The notes: generated by a model from the sequence alone, not told the origin. A DNA stretch of 64,000 bases from Plazaster borealis (GCA_021014325.1 CM037472.1:27696039-27760038), one strand, 5' to 3'. Numbered from the stretch's first letter, positions 11,040 through 22,244 are shown. Made by a program: numbers and translations.

Positions 11040-11700
11040 CATCTCTTCTGAGCCACATGTCATATTTTGTTGTTACTGTCGAAGCAGAAACTAAGTTACT
11101 TAATTCATGTGTAGTAAACAAACAGTAAAACACGGAACAGCTCTGTGATTGTTAGTTACAATCACTTTGTCTAGTTATCACTATTATTTGTTTATTCGTC
11201 ATCATTGAAACACGATACAAAACAAGAAAACCAACAATACAAGAGACACTAGCTGATGACAGGAACTAAAAAAGTGAATTAAATCACTGTTGCCCTCAGG
11301 CATTTAGCTCCCGATATAATACCAGGTAATACAATCCAATAAAAAATGTAAATATAAAATTCAAGACAAACAAAAAGAAAAACTTAAAGTACGTGAATTA
11401 AAAATGGCTTTAAAAAGATTTTTAAAAAATAATTTATTATTATTATATACATACATACAAAAACATCCCCTATACACAAATACAAAGGCAATAAACACAT
11501 TCCAAGATCAAAAAAATAATAATAAAATCTGTACAAAACAAAACAACAAAAACAACAACAGCAACAACAACAACAGCCAAGAAAGAAAAGAAAAAAAAAA
11601 CAAAACAAAAAAATCCCCCAAAACCCCCAACAACAACAACAAACAGCAAATAAACAAGTCAATATCAAATATTACTTTAACAAAAACAAGCTGAAAACAT
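11040..11700. other. Gene-free A-rich stretch
   Basis: Mostly low-complexity sequence with AAC/AAAACA runs at 11520-11660. ORFs here are homopolymer-like on both strands and are not genes. Confidence 0.6.
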
Positions 11701-11701
11701 T

Positions 11702-11960
11702 GTGTCCTTAAGCAAGATGCTTTGTCCTTCGGATGGGACATAATTATAAGCTGTAGGTTCCGTGTACTAGAATTTGTAGTGCACGTAAAAGAGCAGGATA
11801 CTTGTACTTGCCATGGAAGAGTATAGGGGTTAACCTCGGTGTTTCTGGTTCACGTGTGGCAAGCGCATTGTTTACAGGTTCCCCAGGCTTGCGAGCTACA
11901 CAGTGATTAAATTTACTTTAAGGCGTTCTTGATTTCATTACCAGAAATATAATATATATT
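11702..11960 (+). repeat. tRNA-derived SINE body, plus orientation, head missing
   Basis: Matches 1535-1820 as reverse complement: CTTAAGCAAGATGC, GGGGTTAACCTCGGTGTTTCTGG and the tail TTGATTTCATTACCAGAAATAT in the same order. It abuts repeat arm B. Confidence 0.65.
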
Positions 11961-12335
11961 CAAAAATACTTTTAAAATAATTAGAAGTTCACAGCTTTTT
12001 ACAGTTGAAGAGAAAATTATCCGTTGACTCCTAAACTTTTTTCCTCTTGCAGTGCTCAATTTGACACGGGTTGTCCCAAGGCAAAAACAACCCCACATCT
12101 ATGTAAATTTCCAAACGTCTGAGCATCAATCTTGTAAATATGGCCCACACCTCTCAGCAAATGACAATTTTCAGGGCCTAGGTCATTCAAAATACTTCAA
12201 GTTGAAAGTCAACAACACCAGGTCACATTTGGGCAAAATGTTTACACTGTAGGCCTACCCCTTTTATTGGGCTCTAATATTTTGAGGGGCCTACAAAATA
12301 GTCATGAAGCCGACGCTCTGTTTTCTCCCTATTTA
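11945..12335 (-). repeat. Inverted-repeat arm B
   Basis: Reverse-complement partner of 1-425 (shared GACGCTCTGTTTTCTCCCTA end). Together with the adjacent SINE, the block 11702-12335 is an inverted copy of the SINE-plus-arm order seen at 1-1870. Confidence 0.7.
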
Positions 12336-12394
12336 GTGGGGTGCACCCTTGGAAAATGTTGTGAGAAGAACAAAAAAGTGTCCACTATATCGCC

Positions 12395-12492
12395 CGTTAT
12401 GTCACCCGTCTCGTCTTGCCGTCGTGCCTCGCGTCGTGCCGTCGCCCGTCGGGTCGTGCCGTCGCCTGTCGCGTCGCCTGTCGCGAGAAGAG
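12395..12492. repeat. CpG-rich CGTCGC array (left arm)
   Basis: Degenerate repeats of CGTCGTGCCGTCGC/CGTCGCCTGTCGCG. They are inverted relative to 12694-12915, so the two arms could pair across about 200 bp of unrelated sequence. Confidence 0.8.
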
Positions 12493-12693
12493 ACCATAAT
12501 GTGACCACGAAAACAGTTTTGATTTTTGATGAGGCCTAAATGCATAATAAAGAGGGTTTTTTGAAGGACAAACAATGCAAACAAAATATGACCGGAACGC
12601 ACTCAAGATGTTCAAAAAGCTTTTAAAATGTTGTCAGTTACAAAGCTTATCCCTGTGTCGAGTGAGAAACAAGTATTCAAACTGATTATAAAA

Positions 12694-12915
12694 TGGGCGA
12701 CTCGACGGGCGACGGCACGACGCGACAGGCGACGGCAAGACGCGACGGAAGAAGGAAGCCAAAACCACTATGAAAATCAATTGAAAAACAGGCGACGCGA
12801 CGGGCGACGGCACGACGCGACGCATGACGCGACGGGCGACGGAAAGACGTGACGCACGACGCGACGGGAGACGGCACAGGCGACGCAACGGTTGACGCAA
12901 CGGCTTGACGCGACG
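12694..12915. repeat. CpG-rich GCGACG array (right arm)
   Basis: Many copies of GCGACGGGCGACGGCACGAC-like units, the complement of the left arm. It ends about 550 bp upstream of the copy 2 start codon. ORFs over it are Arg/Ser/Pro-rich artefacts. Confidence 0.8.
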
Positions 12916-13467
12916 CTTATTTGTCGTCTTTAGAACATCAAACATGACACTAGACTTGACTCAAGTCCCAATCCCGTGCCATCGCCATAAAACTATTGTT
13001 TTGTGATGGTCTGCATTCCCGGAACTACATTTTGACGGCGAGCGCGCACTGTACGGCTTGTTTGCTAGTTGGCGCGATACGCTTGGAGACCTCTCGCACG
13101 AGAACGGGACTTGAATCAAGTCTAACATGACACCGGCGGTAGTTATCCACGCATGGAGTCTGCAGTCGCACGCATCTTAGTCCACACACGGGGTTCGTCA
13201 GGACGATACAGGCGAGCATACGAAGAACACAGTCTACGCACGGAGCCGTCATGACGATCGAGTTGTCGCTCACACTGTACTCTATGTACATACATGTAAT
13301 GGAAATGTACATGTAATGATTACGTGATAAACAGTGTACGGATCCAAGCAGTGAGCTTGGGGTGTGATGGGAGTTTTGGAGGCATACTAAGCAGGCCGAA
13401 GTACGACTAAACCGTGAGTCTAATTTCACCACTGCTATTCTGAAAGTTCTGCGAGAAGCTGGACAAA

Positions 13468-13684
13468 ATGAAGGCGGAAAGTCAGTCACGCAAATCATCT
13501 GCGCATGTGGATAGAGGCTGGGCCTGGATGGTTTGCATTGCCGGCCATTTCTGCACTGCATTAACCGTCGGGTATGCTACATCTCTTGGTGTCTTCTTCA
13601 TCGAATGGAAAGAACAGTTTGACTTGTCTGCAACATCTTCAAGTTGGGTGGTCGGTATGCCGCTATTGGTTGGAAGTTCCGGGA
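13468..13684 (+). CDS. Transporter copy 2, coding exon 1
   Basis: Begins ATGAAGGCGGAAAG, ends GGGA|GTGAGT (phase 1). After residue 12 the protein is identical to copy 1. Confidence 0.88.
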
Positions 13685-16600
13685 GTGAGTATAGTACAGC
13701 AGTCGTTTTAGTCTTACAGAACACACGCTCTTTCTTTTTTACCGTCGTAATAATGAAATTTCATTCAGTACACCAGGCCCAAGGCAATCCATTAAGAGCC
13801 GACGGAAGTGCTGTTACACTGCAAAAACTGGGGTGTTAAAATTGACACCATGGGTGTTGTCACATATAGATACCGAACAGAGAATCAAAGTTAACATCAT
13901 AGGGTGTTAAAATAACACAATTGTCATTGTTTTTGCAGAAATTAGTCTTATTTGTACATACACCCTATGGTGTAAATTTTGATTCCTGTTTTTGGTATGT
14001 GATAACACCCATGGTGTCAATTTTACACCCAAGTCTTTGCAGTGTACAGAGCAGAAACGGCACACCAATATGACACGGCCTGTTTTATGCATAATATTTA
14101 CCTTTTGAAAGGTCAGCGTACCGTGAAAGTTAAATAGGCCAACCACTCGTTCGGAGAATCACTTCTAGGACAAGTTAAGAAAAATAATAGCATTTTGAAG
14201 AAACTCACCCTAAGTCACCATTGCTGTATGTTTTAATTGCCGGAATCAAAATAAGCACGATGGACTCCCTCAAAATAACTGACAAAATATAAACCGTGAC
14301 AATTTGGAAATTCGAATAAAATATTTATGTATTAGGGCCTATCCCTTTGAAAAGTCATTCGCAATTTTCATTCGCCATGCAAAATCTGGGATCAAATAAA
14401 ATATATATATATATTGTTTGCACAAGCCCCCACGATACTCTGCGTTACTGATGGAATTGACATTACCCCCGCACTGCCGCTTTCGAGTGATTCGCGATGA
14501 AGAGATGACCGAAAATCTTGTTTATTTGGAAAGAACATTTTCACATAAAACCGTTTCCAATTTATGCAACAGCCGTAGGAAACACCACAACGGTTGTCAT
14601 GTTTTATAGAATTGTGTGCACTTTATATGTGTTCATTTTTTGGGGACGAATCAATAAAGTATTGAGTTTTGGTGCTAATCGTTTCACACTGTCGCGACAG
14701 GACCATTTTCAATTTTGGTTTTAAAAAACCCCAACTGTGAGCTCGCTCAATGCAATCATTCGTAACAACATGTTGAAAGAAAACCCCCAAATCAAATATG
14801 CATAACAGTTAAAACTCTGAGCACGCCTAACCTATATTATGCTCGTACAAAGCCCATTTTGCATTTACGTGCAGCTGTTCAAGGGGGCCTTTTTACTTGC
14901 CTCACTGAACAAAATGTCAACCTTGGTGCCAAATTCTGAAGATTTTTTACGCGAGTCCTGGGCTTATATTGAATGCCATATTGCCATTATGTGGGCACAA
15001 TAACTGTACTTTTCGTCTGGTGGATTCTGAGAACGTAAACAACTCAAGAACTATTGACTGATGAAGTCTAAATCCCATGACCCTTTTCTCCAGTTCTGGA
15101 AACTATCGTGACTGGTATTAAAGTAATTACAACAATCAATGTGACTTGATTTGTTCATAGGCCAATACTATTTTTCTCCTCGAAACTATAAAAAAGGAGT
15201 AAAGTATATGTATCAAAAATACTCTTTGAGGGAAAAGTCCAAACGCATGGCTGGTGCATTAACAAAAATCATCCATATGTTGAAGTATGACACATTTTAT
15301 AGCCCAGAAATATTTTGTAAAGCTTCTATGTACAAACCCAGAGTCAATCGTTTAATAGTATTGCGTCAACATTTATTGTGTTTGATCACAGGTTTGTTCA
15401 TGGGTAACATAGCTCTGCGGCTCGGTATTCGTCGTGTCTCAATGTTAGGGTCTGTGGTGAGTGGACTCGCGACCATACTGGGATCATTTTCTACGAATGT
15501 CTGGCACCTCTACCTCAGTGGTGCAATGTCAGGTAAGATAATGAGCCAAGACGTTACAACCCTGAGGAATCGGGGTGAAATACATGTCTGGGTGGGTAGG
15601 CACAGACGCAGCTGTGGGGAACAAAGCCCCACAACGTTTTGTTGTTGTTAACTTGGTCCCCACAGGGGAATTCCTCAGAAAAAGGAATATTAGAACAACA
15701 ATGGCAAGTCCTCAAAACTGTGTGGGCAATATACTACAAATATGTTTGTGAGATATTATTCGCAAAGCCCACCAGCCAAATCTCTGTTTTCTTTTTATCC
15801 AGGCATAGGACTTATGTTGATAATTTCTCCAGCAATGGTAATACTCTCTCAGTACTTCAGGAATAGATTCGCTCTGGCCAACGGACTATTCGTTCTGGGA
15901 ATCAGCACTGGTCAGACTGTCTTCCCGCCTTGTTTCCGCCTCTTGATTGAAAACTACGGCTGGAGGGGAGCCATGCTGATTGGAGGGGCTATCCAAATGA
16001 ATAACGTGGCGGCTTGTGCCCTCTTTCGACCACTCCAGGCAAGTTCAGACAAAGTTAGGCGTGGAGGAGGACGCTTGGAGGGTTTTGATAATGAAGGGGC
16101 TATTGACATGGACATTGAAACTACTGTCAGTGGCACGCTGCGGAACATTGCCCAAGAAACGCAGACTACTGATCAAACAAGAAAAACAACCAACACTGAA
16201 CACGAAGAGCCAAATGACTATTTGAATAACCACCTCTACGAAGTTACAATAATAACAGAAAGAAAGTTTGAAACGGAGGAATTTGATTATACGAAATCTA
16301 CAGACACCATTCCAATCGAAGCAGTTGTCTCAGACCAACAATTAGATATGAAGCTTCACTTGCAGGAATCTGTTCAGACACAACAGGACGTAATCCCTGA
16401 AAAAGAAGAGCCGGCTAGCGAAGTTTCTATCCAAGATATAAACATAAACAATGTTGGTCGTACGGCTGCAACTAGTAACCAAAGCTGTCCCGAGGAAAAC
16501 AGGGGAAGAAGAAAGTTGCGAGACCATTTTGGAATGTTTGACGTCTTCTTCAATTCCCTGGTTATGTTGATTGTTTTCGAAAGTAGTTTCTTTGCAATCG

Positions 16601-17824
16601 GATTGAGTACAAATGTCACACATCTGCCGGCTAGAGTCAAGGAGGCAGGTTGGTCAGAAGACCAGGGTGCGTTGGTACTGTCAATCTATGCGATAGTTTC
16701 TATAGTAACTCGTACAACTCATGGTTGGTTCGTGGATAGGAACTACATTAGTGCCTTCAAGCTGCAGTCGATTGTATTGTTAGGATGTGCAATTGTCACC
16801 TTTATGAATCCAGTCTCTGATAGTTATATTTACCTAATCGGATACGGGATCCTTCTGGGTGGCTTTATGGGTATTGCAGCGCCTCTGACATTATTAACTG
16901 CCAAGAGTGTTGCCCGTCCGTCACAGGCACCGATTGCTATGGGCTTGATTTTTTCCGCTCTGTTCCTTTTCAGCGGTATCGGTTCAGTCATTGCAGGTAA
17001 AGTACGATATAAGCTACGAAGTCCCTGAGAGGGACAGGTAAGGAGACAAATGGACAGGTAAAAATAATATATTTCGTTCCTACGAAAAATTATGTTGCTC
17101 CCTCGAAATCTTGTCGTTACCTTGAAATATTTATTTCGTTCCCTCGAATTCATTTCACTCTCTCGAATTTTTTTAAAATTTGTTAATACTAGAGGGAACG
17201 AAATAATATTTTGAGGGAACGAAATATGAATTAGAAGGGACGAAGTACCATCTCGAGAGATGAACACAAAAATCAAATTTGTTTCTTCCTTTAATTTTGT
17301 TTCCTTTACCTGTCTAGGGGCTCCGTAACATTTTATGTTTCGTGATATAAAATCTATGATTTTCTTTTTCTCCTTGCAATTGTTTGACAAGTGTATCGAG
17401 ACTGGTTTTTTTCACTGTCTGCCTTCTGACAATATTGGGTGCTAAGGGTGAGGACGTTAGACGTATGAGACACCTGAACAATTTGCTTTTTTATGCCGAT
17501 CTATATAAATAAGAAGATCAAACTGTTGATCTCAAAATTCATCGTTGACGTCTTAATATTATTAATAAGACGTGAATGATGAATTTTTAGACCGACAGTT
17601 TTATTTTCTTATTTGACAATTTTATTATGTCGTACCACTGTTTGCATTAAGGAGGTTTTAAAAAAATAATCATCATCTTGATTTGTTTTTGTCTTCCAGG
17701 AAAGATTTATGATGTCACTGGAAATTATGTCGCTCCTTTCCTTGCTGCTGGTGCCACGTTCTTTGCAGCGTTCATACTTACTGTCATTGTAGCAGTCTGT
17801 AAGAAAAGGCGACAGGTTGATTGA
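13468..17824 (+). CDS. SLC16-type monocarboxylate transporter, paralog 2 (4 exons)
   Basis: Join 13468-13684, 15392-15532, 15803-16996 and 17700-17824 gives 1677 nt (558 aa plus stop), one codon longer than paralog 1 at the N terminus. Exons 2-4 have identical lengths and phases to paralog 1, and the same motifs are present (VDRGWAWM, YFRNRFALANG, YGWRGA, GKIYDVTGNY, KKRRQVD). By eye exon 3 differs from paralog 1 at about 34 of 398 residues, concentrated in helix 4, the cytoplasmic loop (NITQKT/NIAQET region), helix 7 (SCFVGIGSSI versus SSFFAIGLST) and helix 11. The reading frame is open throughout, so it looks functional. Substrate is unknown. Its 5' flank lacks the hAT MITE of copy 1. Confidence 0.88.
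13817..14044. mobile_element. MITE with CACTGCAAAAACTGG ends, intron 1 of copy 2
   Basis: Orthologous position to 2642-2885. Left end GTTA|CACTGCAAAA and right end TTTGCAGTG|TACA fit a TA target duplication. Inner inverted blocks TTGACACCA / TGGTGTCAA are present. Confidence 0.75.
15392..15532 (+). CDS. Transporter copy 2, coding exon 2
   Basis: 141 nt, acceptor GATCACAG, donor GTAAGA. One residue differs from copy 1 (Gly-Asn-Ile-Ala versus Gly-Ile-Ile-Ala). Confidence 0.87.
15803..16996 (+). CDS. Transporter copy 2, coding exon 3
   Basis: 1194 nt, acceptor TTTATCCAG, donor GTAAAG. Holds helices 4-11 and the central loop, and most amino acid differences from copy 1. Confidence 0.9.
17041..17290. 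repeat. CCCTCGAAAT-type short repeats in intron 3 of copy 2
   Basis: Repeated CCCTCGAA and the inverted GAGGGAACGAAAT occur in both orientations around a centre near 17190, forming a weak foldback. Copy 1 has a shorter version at 5970-6110. Confidence 0.55.
17700..17824 (+). CDS. Transporter copy 2, coding exon 4
   Basis: 125 nt from TTGTCTTCCAG to TGA. Contains GKIYDVTGNY, the last helix and the KKRR tail. Confidence 0.88.
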
Positions 17825-18146
17825 AGTACGTCATTCTTTCAGTCACGATCAGACAATGTTTGACAACAGCTTATAAAAAAAACACTTTTTGTAACTCACC
17901 TGTCATTAGATATCCCATCGACATTCTTCATGTCCATAATATTGCATATACATCTGGGAGAGAGTTCTGGGAATGAATGTAGTCTTCAAAATCAAAAGGT
18001 TAATTGCTTCTTATTTATAATTAATGTCGAAATATTTAGTTGCACGTTGTTTCATTTATAAAACAGGTATACATGGGACTCTGGGTAGATCATTGTTTTA
18101 CCTCTCAAGATGGCAGTGGGGTGACGTCATTGATCTCCATTATACT

Positions 18147-18301
18147 GGGGTGCGTTTTGGCGGCGGTAACCAAAAACTGTTTCGGTTGTTGGTTGTTGGT
18201 TCTGCTGTTCAGACTGAACGATAACCGAGTTGTGAGCTCGGTTACCGTTTTGGTTATGACGTCAGAAACAATTATTGGTTACAGCCGCCAAAACGCACCC
18301 C
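18147..18301 (+). mobile_element. 155-bp MITE with GGGGTGCGTTTTGGCGGC ends
   Basis: Begins GGGGTGCGTTTTGGCGGC and ends GCCGCCAAAACGCACCCC, perfect terminal inverted repeats. Inner sequence is also partly palindromic (AACCGAGTTGTGAGCTCGGTT). Confidence 0.8.
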
Positions 18302-19062
18302 TGACTGGATATGACATCGCGCTATGCTGCGTGCATAAACACGCGGCCGAACAATGGCGGCGCAATTCCTTCAAACGGGTAAACGTGCCACATGTTGTGC
18401 GTGCACTTGTCTGTGTTTAAAGATGTTTTGAAAATATTAATTTTTGTGTAGGAATGGGGAGAAAACATGACGATCGATAGGTATGTCTGTCATTATAACT
18501 CCACGATTATTTGATATATATTGCTCGTAATTAGACGCATCACACCTGCTTGGAAACCCTTTAACGCCGCACCTTGTAATTTTTCATCTCAACAAGGATG
18601 TCAACATTCTTTCACATCATGGGGGGGGGGGGGTGGCTATTGATTAAATAGGTTTTAAGGTGTTGCAGTCTTATGTTCCGACACCCCCATTCCCGGACAC
18701 CGCTATATTCCAACACCCCTATATTCCAACCACTCGCACATTCCGCCATAAAGCTTTGTTCCAAAATTACTATAATTTTCATTTCATGAAACATCGCAAA
18801 CTAATTTTATTTGTCTAATAAAATTATAACCACTTTCAATACTAGGGTCGTCTTTTGGGCGACGCCCTAATGCTAATAGGCCTATAGGCCCTACACTCAG
18901 TAGAGACTATCTACGTTTTGCGTTTTTCCACATTAAAAATCACTATTATGGTTTCCACAACCACAAGTACAGGCCTATATTTTGACACTTTAAACAGGTT
19001 TAAAGACACAAAACCCATGTCCGCCGGATATGGCCATTGAACCCCAAAGTCCTAAATATTCT

Positions 19063-19135
19063 TCTTCTTCTTGTTATTATTATTAAAAAGATTTATATAG
19101 CGCATTTCCAAAATAGACCACGGCGCTTTACAATA
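19063..19135 (-). repeat. LINE/SINE 3'-tail fragment
   Basis: The minus strand reads GCGCCGTGG...GCGCTATATAAATC followed by ATT/AAG units, the same tail type as at 22800. It lies within the composite foldback block. Confidence 0.55.
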
Positions 19136-19596
19136 AAAATTGAAATTAAATAGAATATTAGGCTTTTAAAAAATATAACGTTGTATGGCGTATTGTGGAT
19201 AATTTTTCAAAAAAATGCATCGGCCTACTTACTCATGGAAAGACAATCCCTTTGCCTGACTCGGTTTTCCCTCCTCTTCCGGGCAATTAACGGCAGCGCA
19301 CACCTTCACCATTACCTTTTGTTAGTTTTTTCGATCAAATTTCAATATTTCACCCCAAAAATACAAATTAAAACGAAGAAAAGTTCTCCACGTGTGCAGA
19401 AACTCCGTTTGAAAGTGTACAAACGCGTATCGTGTGACGAACCGACTTCACCCGTTTCAAAAAATACGCGCGCGGCCGGCGTTCGGACGCGATGTCCTAT
19501 CCAGTCATATAATGGAGATCAATGGGTGACGTCTAGACTTCTTCGCAAATACTCAGTACGCGCTCATTTGCCGTGGAATGAGGTGCATGCTGGTAA

Positions 19597-19751
19597 GGGG
19601 TGCGTTTTGGCGGCTGTAACCAATAATTGTTTCTGACGTCATAACCAAAACGGTAACCGAGCTCACAGCTCGGTTATCGTTCAGTCTGAACAGCAGAACC
19701 AACGACCAACAACCGAAACAGTTTTTGGTTACCGCCGCCAAAACGCACCCC
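19597..19751 (-). mobile_element. Second 155-bp MITE copy, inverted
   Basis: Nearly the exact reverse complement of 18147-18301, with the same 18-bp ends. It is framed by a local inverted repeat (19538-19595 against 19785-19848), including GTTAGCGA...TCGCTAAC at 19753-19781. Confidence 0.8.
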
Positions 19752-19877
19752 TAGTTAGCGACACATTTGATCGCTAACTAGACCAGCATGCACCTCATTC
19801 CACGGCTAACGCATGCGCACGGAGTATTTGCGAAGTAGTCTATAAACAAGGTCCATACGACCGAGTTGTGCACTTAA

Positions 19878-20161
19878 AGTGAAGGCTAAAAAGGGAACAA
19901 AGGGATAACAGAAGAGGTATCAAAGGGTTGAAAGATGACTTGACATTGCGCTTGCATTGGGACAGGTTAAAAGAAGCAGAGAAGCAGGTTATGAGTAGGG
20001 AATTCCAAAGAAAGGTAGGACGTGGGAAGATGTGTGATGAGTAACCACCGAGCATCGGCTTCAGGGACGGCTATGGAATGAAATTGGCAGACAGACATGG
20101 TGGTGCGGCCAAAGGTACGGTAATAGGTGGAACAACCGGTGAGATGAGAGGCTGTTGGAGC
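19878..20161 (-). pseudogene. LINE polymerase C-terminal remnant, part 1 (unit 2)
   Basis: Encodes FPRPTFLWNSLLITCFSAS on the minus strand, paralogous to 7340-7620. Interrupted by the hAT-like element that follows. Confidence 0.6.
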
Positions 20162-22101
20162 CAGCGGCGGCGGAACACTTTTAAAAGTGGGGGCCCTTTT
20201 TTTTGCATATGTATTTTATTTCCATTTGCACAACATAGGTATGTTGGCACACACCGGCTATGCTGGGCTATTTTGGGGGTACAAAATAGACCCACATATG
20301 ACTCTGACGGTCTTCCAGGAGTAGAGTAGACCAATCCCTAAAAGAAACCGTCAAATTTGGCCGTTATCGAGCATTTTCAAATAACTAAGTTCACATGATT
20401 TTTCTGAACCAATTCTTTTACGCAGATAAATCACAAGATCTTTGGAGTTAATTTTACTTTCAGCGATCTAAAAAGTGTATTACTGAACCAATTTCAATCA
20501 GGGTTGCTTGGAGTATTGAGACCACATGACTATTAAAATAAAATCTTGACTATTGACCTGAAGACAGCGCAGAAAGTGGTTTATGAGAGTTGTTGATTTT
20601 TAATGTAAATAAATTATGGTGGTGTTTCAGTGGGTGTGTTGTTCATCCTATCTTTTACAGAAATCAAAACAGGACAAAACAAGGTCACAATATTGCACCA
20701 AACTATACACGTTTCACTTTCAGATATAAAAAAATGTACAGGGCAGCGACCCACACCACCCGGTACTCAGAGCTACATTCTACCTTGCACTTCAAAGAAG
20801 GACATTACAGTGTTGACTTGTTTTTTAATTAAGATGGATTTTAAACCATTTATGGGTGTGATGAGCTAGCACACATCAGTGATCCAGTGCAAATCAAGGA
20901 ACCTCGATGTCGAGACCCAGCACAATGAATTTGAAAAAATAAACACTTTCGCGGTAATATGCGCCATCATGTTCAGGCGTGCTATGGAAACTAATGGACC
21001 ATCGCACCAGTCCTCAGTAAACTTTGAGAAACCTAATTTGCAAAGTGAATAGTGATTAGGGCCTACGTGGTGGTCATGTTCATGGACGGTGAAACTTGTT
21101 TTCAAAGTGAAACACAATATTGTCATTATCATCGGCGCTTATACGAATCAGCAAAAATTCCCCTTGAAAAAATATTCGAGAACCACAAACTAGAAAAAGA
21201 AAAGGTAACACTATCGATTTAACTATAAAAATCAAACTTTAATAATAAAACAAGAATAATTTTTTGTTTGGGGGGGATAAAAAGAGAAACTTGAAGAAAA
21301 CCCAAATTAACAGTTACTCGATCGCGCAACATTGCACTCGAGAGGCACTGGCGTAGTCCGCTGGGCTACATGGGAAAAGAAAAGTTTTAAAATACTATAA
21401 TGTTACATACAAATCATGTATTCGTGTACGCGTCAACAGGGGGAGGGTGGGGTCGTTTCGCATCATTTTACCATTGCCGGTAAAATATGAGCTGCTTAAC
21501 TAAATAAACTATAAATATTTTCGGGCCCTAATAAAGATGACCATCGGGGTTATTATCAGATGTATATGGTGAGCCTTATTAAAATGGGAGACTACATTTA
21601 AAAAAACATCTGACACTACATTGCGGCTAAGGCTGTAACTGCGGCTGGTGCATGCTAACGGCTTCTATAGTGGGAATAACGCACGGAGACACGTTGTGGC
21701 GCAGCCGGGATTCCGGAACCAGCCCGCTATAAAGTCAGCCTATTTTTACACCCGATCGCCAGTCTCGTGTGTGCTGGGCCCGGCCATGGGGTACACTACT
21801 CGCACTAGCGGTAACTCGCACTGCAGGACTGGTGAAATGTGCATCGTGGGCCATTTCTATTAACTATAATCTATTGTCCGGGGATGGCAACTCGCCTGCA
21901 TTTGGCGTTAATTGCTGTTTTTTGTTATATGAATAGGATTATTTTGAGAAATGTAAAGGTGTGTATAATATTACAAACGGGGTTGTCAGTGAACCATAAT
22001 TTGGTTTCAATAGCTCGATAAAAAGTGGGGGGGGGGGGGCAAAATGATTAAATTTTAAAAAGTGGGGGCAACGGCCCTCGCCCCCGGTTCCGCCGCCGGT
22101 G
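20162..22101. mobile_element. hAT-like non-autonomous transposon, 1940 bp
   Basis: Ends CAGCGGCGGCGGAAC and GTTCCGCCGCCGGTG (15-bp inverted repeats, one mismatch) with exact 8-bp direct repeats GTTGGAGC at 20154-20161 and 22102-22109. The empty site survives in unit 1 (CCGTTGGAGCACC near 7635). Ends of the form CAGCGGCGG and 8-bp duplications are hAT features. Subterminal AAAAGTGGGGG occurs near both ends in inverted form. No transposase is recognisable. Confidence 0.9.
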
Positions 22102-22244
22102 GTTGGAGCACCTGCCCATGTAATACCTGAAAGAAGAGGCTCAATGAGGCAACGGAGCGACAGAGCGAGGTACGGGTTCCAGAAATGAAGCAAGTCATTC
22201 CCAACTAAATTTGCAATAATGCGTCGAATCCGTGTTGCCGGCAT
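22102..22244 (-). pseudogene. LINE polymerase C-terminal remnant, part 2 (unit 2)
   Basis: Encodes NDLLHFWNPYLALSLRCL on the minus strand, continuing the remnant split by the hAT-like insertion. Confidence 0.6.

Larger units (their letters stand above)
18120..19860. mobile_element. Composite foldback insertion in duplication unit 2
   Basis: Unit 1 runs straight from GATGGCAGTGGG to the LINE remnant (7320-7380), whereas unit 2 has about 1.75 kb in between. The outer arms are inverted: TGACGTCATTGATCTCCATT at 18122 against AATGGAGATCAATGGGTGACGTC at 19511. Two 155-bp MITE-like repeats lie in opposite orientation inside (18147-18301, 19597-19751), and the right one is framed by further inverted sequence (CGTGGAATGAGGTGCATGCT near 19572 against its complement near 19784). 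No transposase ORF is evident. Confidence 0.7.

Noticed and set aside
11384..11741. Cys/Leu/Phe-rich and Asn/Lys-rich ORFs on both strands
   Set aside because: They arise from low-complexity AAC/AAAACA sequence and have no other support.
12267..12945. Arg/Ser/Pro-rich ORFs
   Set aside because: They only read the CGTCGC arrays in different frames.
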